DNA from: Streptomyces sp. S.PNR 29
GTDB lineage: Bacteria > Actinomycetota > Actinomycetes > Streptomycetales > Streptomycetaceae
Assembly: GCF_030386795.1 (NCBI RefSeq)
Contig: NZ_JANUQM010000003.1
Location: forward strand, 1 to 64,000
Direction: 5' to 3'
Length of the DNA stretch: 64,000 bases
Shown here piece by piece: positions 63,545 through 64,000 of this stretch. Made by a program: the position numbers and the translations under genes. A model generated the notes under the pieces. That model did no database searches. It had not been told where the DNA came from and worked only from the letters and a program-made list of their open reading frames with translations. Every line of letters starts with the position of its first letter. Position 1 is the first letter of the stretch.

Positions 63545-63573
63545 AGTATGCCGTGGGGGAGGGGGAGGTCCAA
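63545..63573 (-). promoter_or_regulatory. Promoter of the chorismate mutase leader transcript
   Basis: On the minus strand TTGGAC (63573-63568), a 17-bp spacer and CATACT (63550-63545) match sigma-HrdB-type hexamers. The -10 ends 7 nt before the leader ATG, giving a leaderless start. Confidence 0.65.
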
Positions 63574-63717
63574 CGCCGTTCACATGATGAGACGGGGCGT
63601 CCTCCCTGCTGTGGCTGTCCTCTGTGGCCGTCCCCGGGAGCGACGCGAGGTCACTCGCGGCCACCCCGGTAGAATCGGCAAGCACAAGACCCCCGCCCGA
63701 CCGCCGGAAGGCACCCT

Positions 63718-64000
63718 GTGTCATCAGCGACTCCCGCTGCCGCCGCCCCCGACACCGTCCTGGTCGTCGACTTCGGCGCGCAGTATGCCCAGCTCATCGC
63801 CCGTCGCGTCCGCGAGGCGCGGGTCTACAGCGAGATCGTGCCGAGCACGATGCCGGTCGAGGAGATGCTCGCCAAGAACCCGGCGGCGATCATCCTCTCC
63901 GGCGGCCCCTCGTCGGTGTACGAGGCGGGCGCCCCGACCGTCGACCCCGCGCTGTTCCGGGCCGGCGTCCCCGTCTTCGGCATGTGCTACGGCTTCCAGC
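63718..64000 (+). CDS. guaA: GMP synthase, N-terminal part (runs off the window)
   Basis: GTG at 63718 (GGAAGG upstream) opens a frame to the window edge (94 codons). [58 protein letters not shown] and FGMCYGFQ form the class I glutamine amidotransferase domain with its nucleophile Cys in GMCYG. GuaA converts XMP to GMP with glutamine, following guaB in the pathway. The C-terminal ATP-pyrophosphatase domain is outside the window. Confidence 0.96.
   Translation, partial: MSSATPAAAAPDTVLVVDFGAQYAQLIARRVREARVYSEIVPSTMPVEEMLAKNPAAIILSGGPSSVYEAGAPTVDPALFRAGVPVFGMCYGFQ

Larger units (their letters stand above)
63354..63717. other. Divergent region between chorismate mutase and guaA
   Basis: This contains the leader peptide, attenuator and promoter above on the minus strand. 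On the plus strand TAGAAT at 63670-63675 could be the -10 of guaA, about 45 bp before its GTG; no clear -35 was recognised. I saw no purine-riboswitch core. Confidence 0.55.

Overview
This 64-kb window is high-GC actinobacterial DNA and almost certainly comes from a Streptomyces chromosome. The support is direct: a whiD (WhiB-like) gene next to the atypical response regulator bldM, a sigma-BldN-type promoter in front of bldM, sigD next to guaB and guaB3, groES-groEL under two CIRCE elements with a His-rich GroEL tail, GTG/TTG starts, and G/C third codon positions. The order glmS - acpS - nnrD - alr - tsaE - tsaB - rimI - tsaD - groESL - whiD - bldM - sigD - guaB - guaB3 - kinase cluster - guaA looks like the conserved core arm of Streptomyces chromosomes. 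No phage, IS element, CRISPR array, rRNA or tRNA gene was found. || Layout. 1-2184: truncated secreted ricin-lectin/coiled-coil protein. 2743-9767: glmS, a MOSC protein, an M16-like peptidase with an uncharacterised partner, acpS, and a secreted beta-helix protein lying between acpS and nnrD. 9963-18677: nnrD, alr, an alpha/beta hydrolase and the t6A genes (tsaE, tsaB, tsaD) with rimI, interrupted by a 16-unit GC-rich minisatellite (11500-11925) and a degenerate L,D-transpeptidase. 18628-26738: a carbohydrate/cell-surface block (GH3 glycosidase, LacI regulator, GH10-CBM2 xylanase, LCP ligase, FG-GAP protein) with CGAA-TTCG operators. 26742-32236: DUF6624, a YCII/ECF42 sigma pair with its own promoter, a methyltransferase, and two tandem NodB deacetylase lipoproteins. 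32237-43298: groESL, small metabolic genes, a LysR regulator, the developmental block whiD/bldM/sigD, then guaB and guaB3. 43576-47872: a UDP-sugar dehydrogenase homologue lacking its catalytic residues, glpD, a serine hydrolase. 48048-57664: five consecutive serine/threonine-kinase-family membrane proteins, one a clear pseudokinase. 57769-64000: succinate-semialdehyde dehydrogenase, GMC oxidoreductase, a sortase (LAETG) substrate, chorismate mutase behind a leader-peptide attenuator, and the start of guaA. || How the genes work together. The core genes supply UDP-GlcNAc and D-Ala for cell wall (glmS, alr), pantetheinylation of carrier proteins (acpS), NAD(P)HX repair (nnrD), t6A tRNA modification (tsaBDE), protein folding (groESL), guanine nucleotides (guaB, guaA) and aerial-hypha control (bldM, whiD). 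The LacI regulator, GH3 and GH10 genes form a probable xylan/cello-oligosaccharide regulon. The kinase cluster looks like a family of transmembrane receptors, three sharing a related extracytoplasmic 'P/K-x-GW' module. || Most interesting signals: (1) a leaderless leader peptide containing FLFTY followed by a terminator ahead of chorismate mutase, a likely aromatic-amino-acid attenuator; (2) a pseudokinase with a ~280-residue insertion inside the kinase cluster; (3) three enzyme-family members that have lost catalytic residues (UDP-sugar dehydrogenase, L,D-transpeptidase, second deacetylase); (4) the minisatellite between nnrD and alr; (5) several uncharacterised palindromes in promoter regions.
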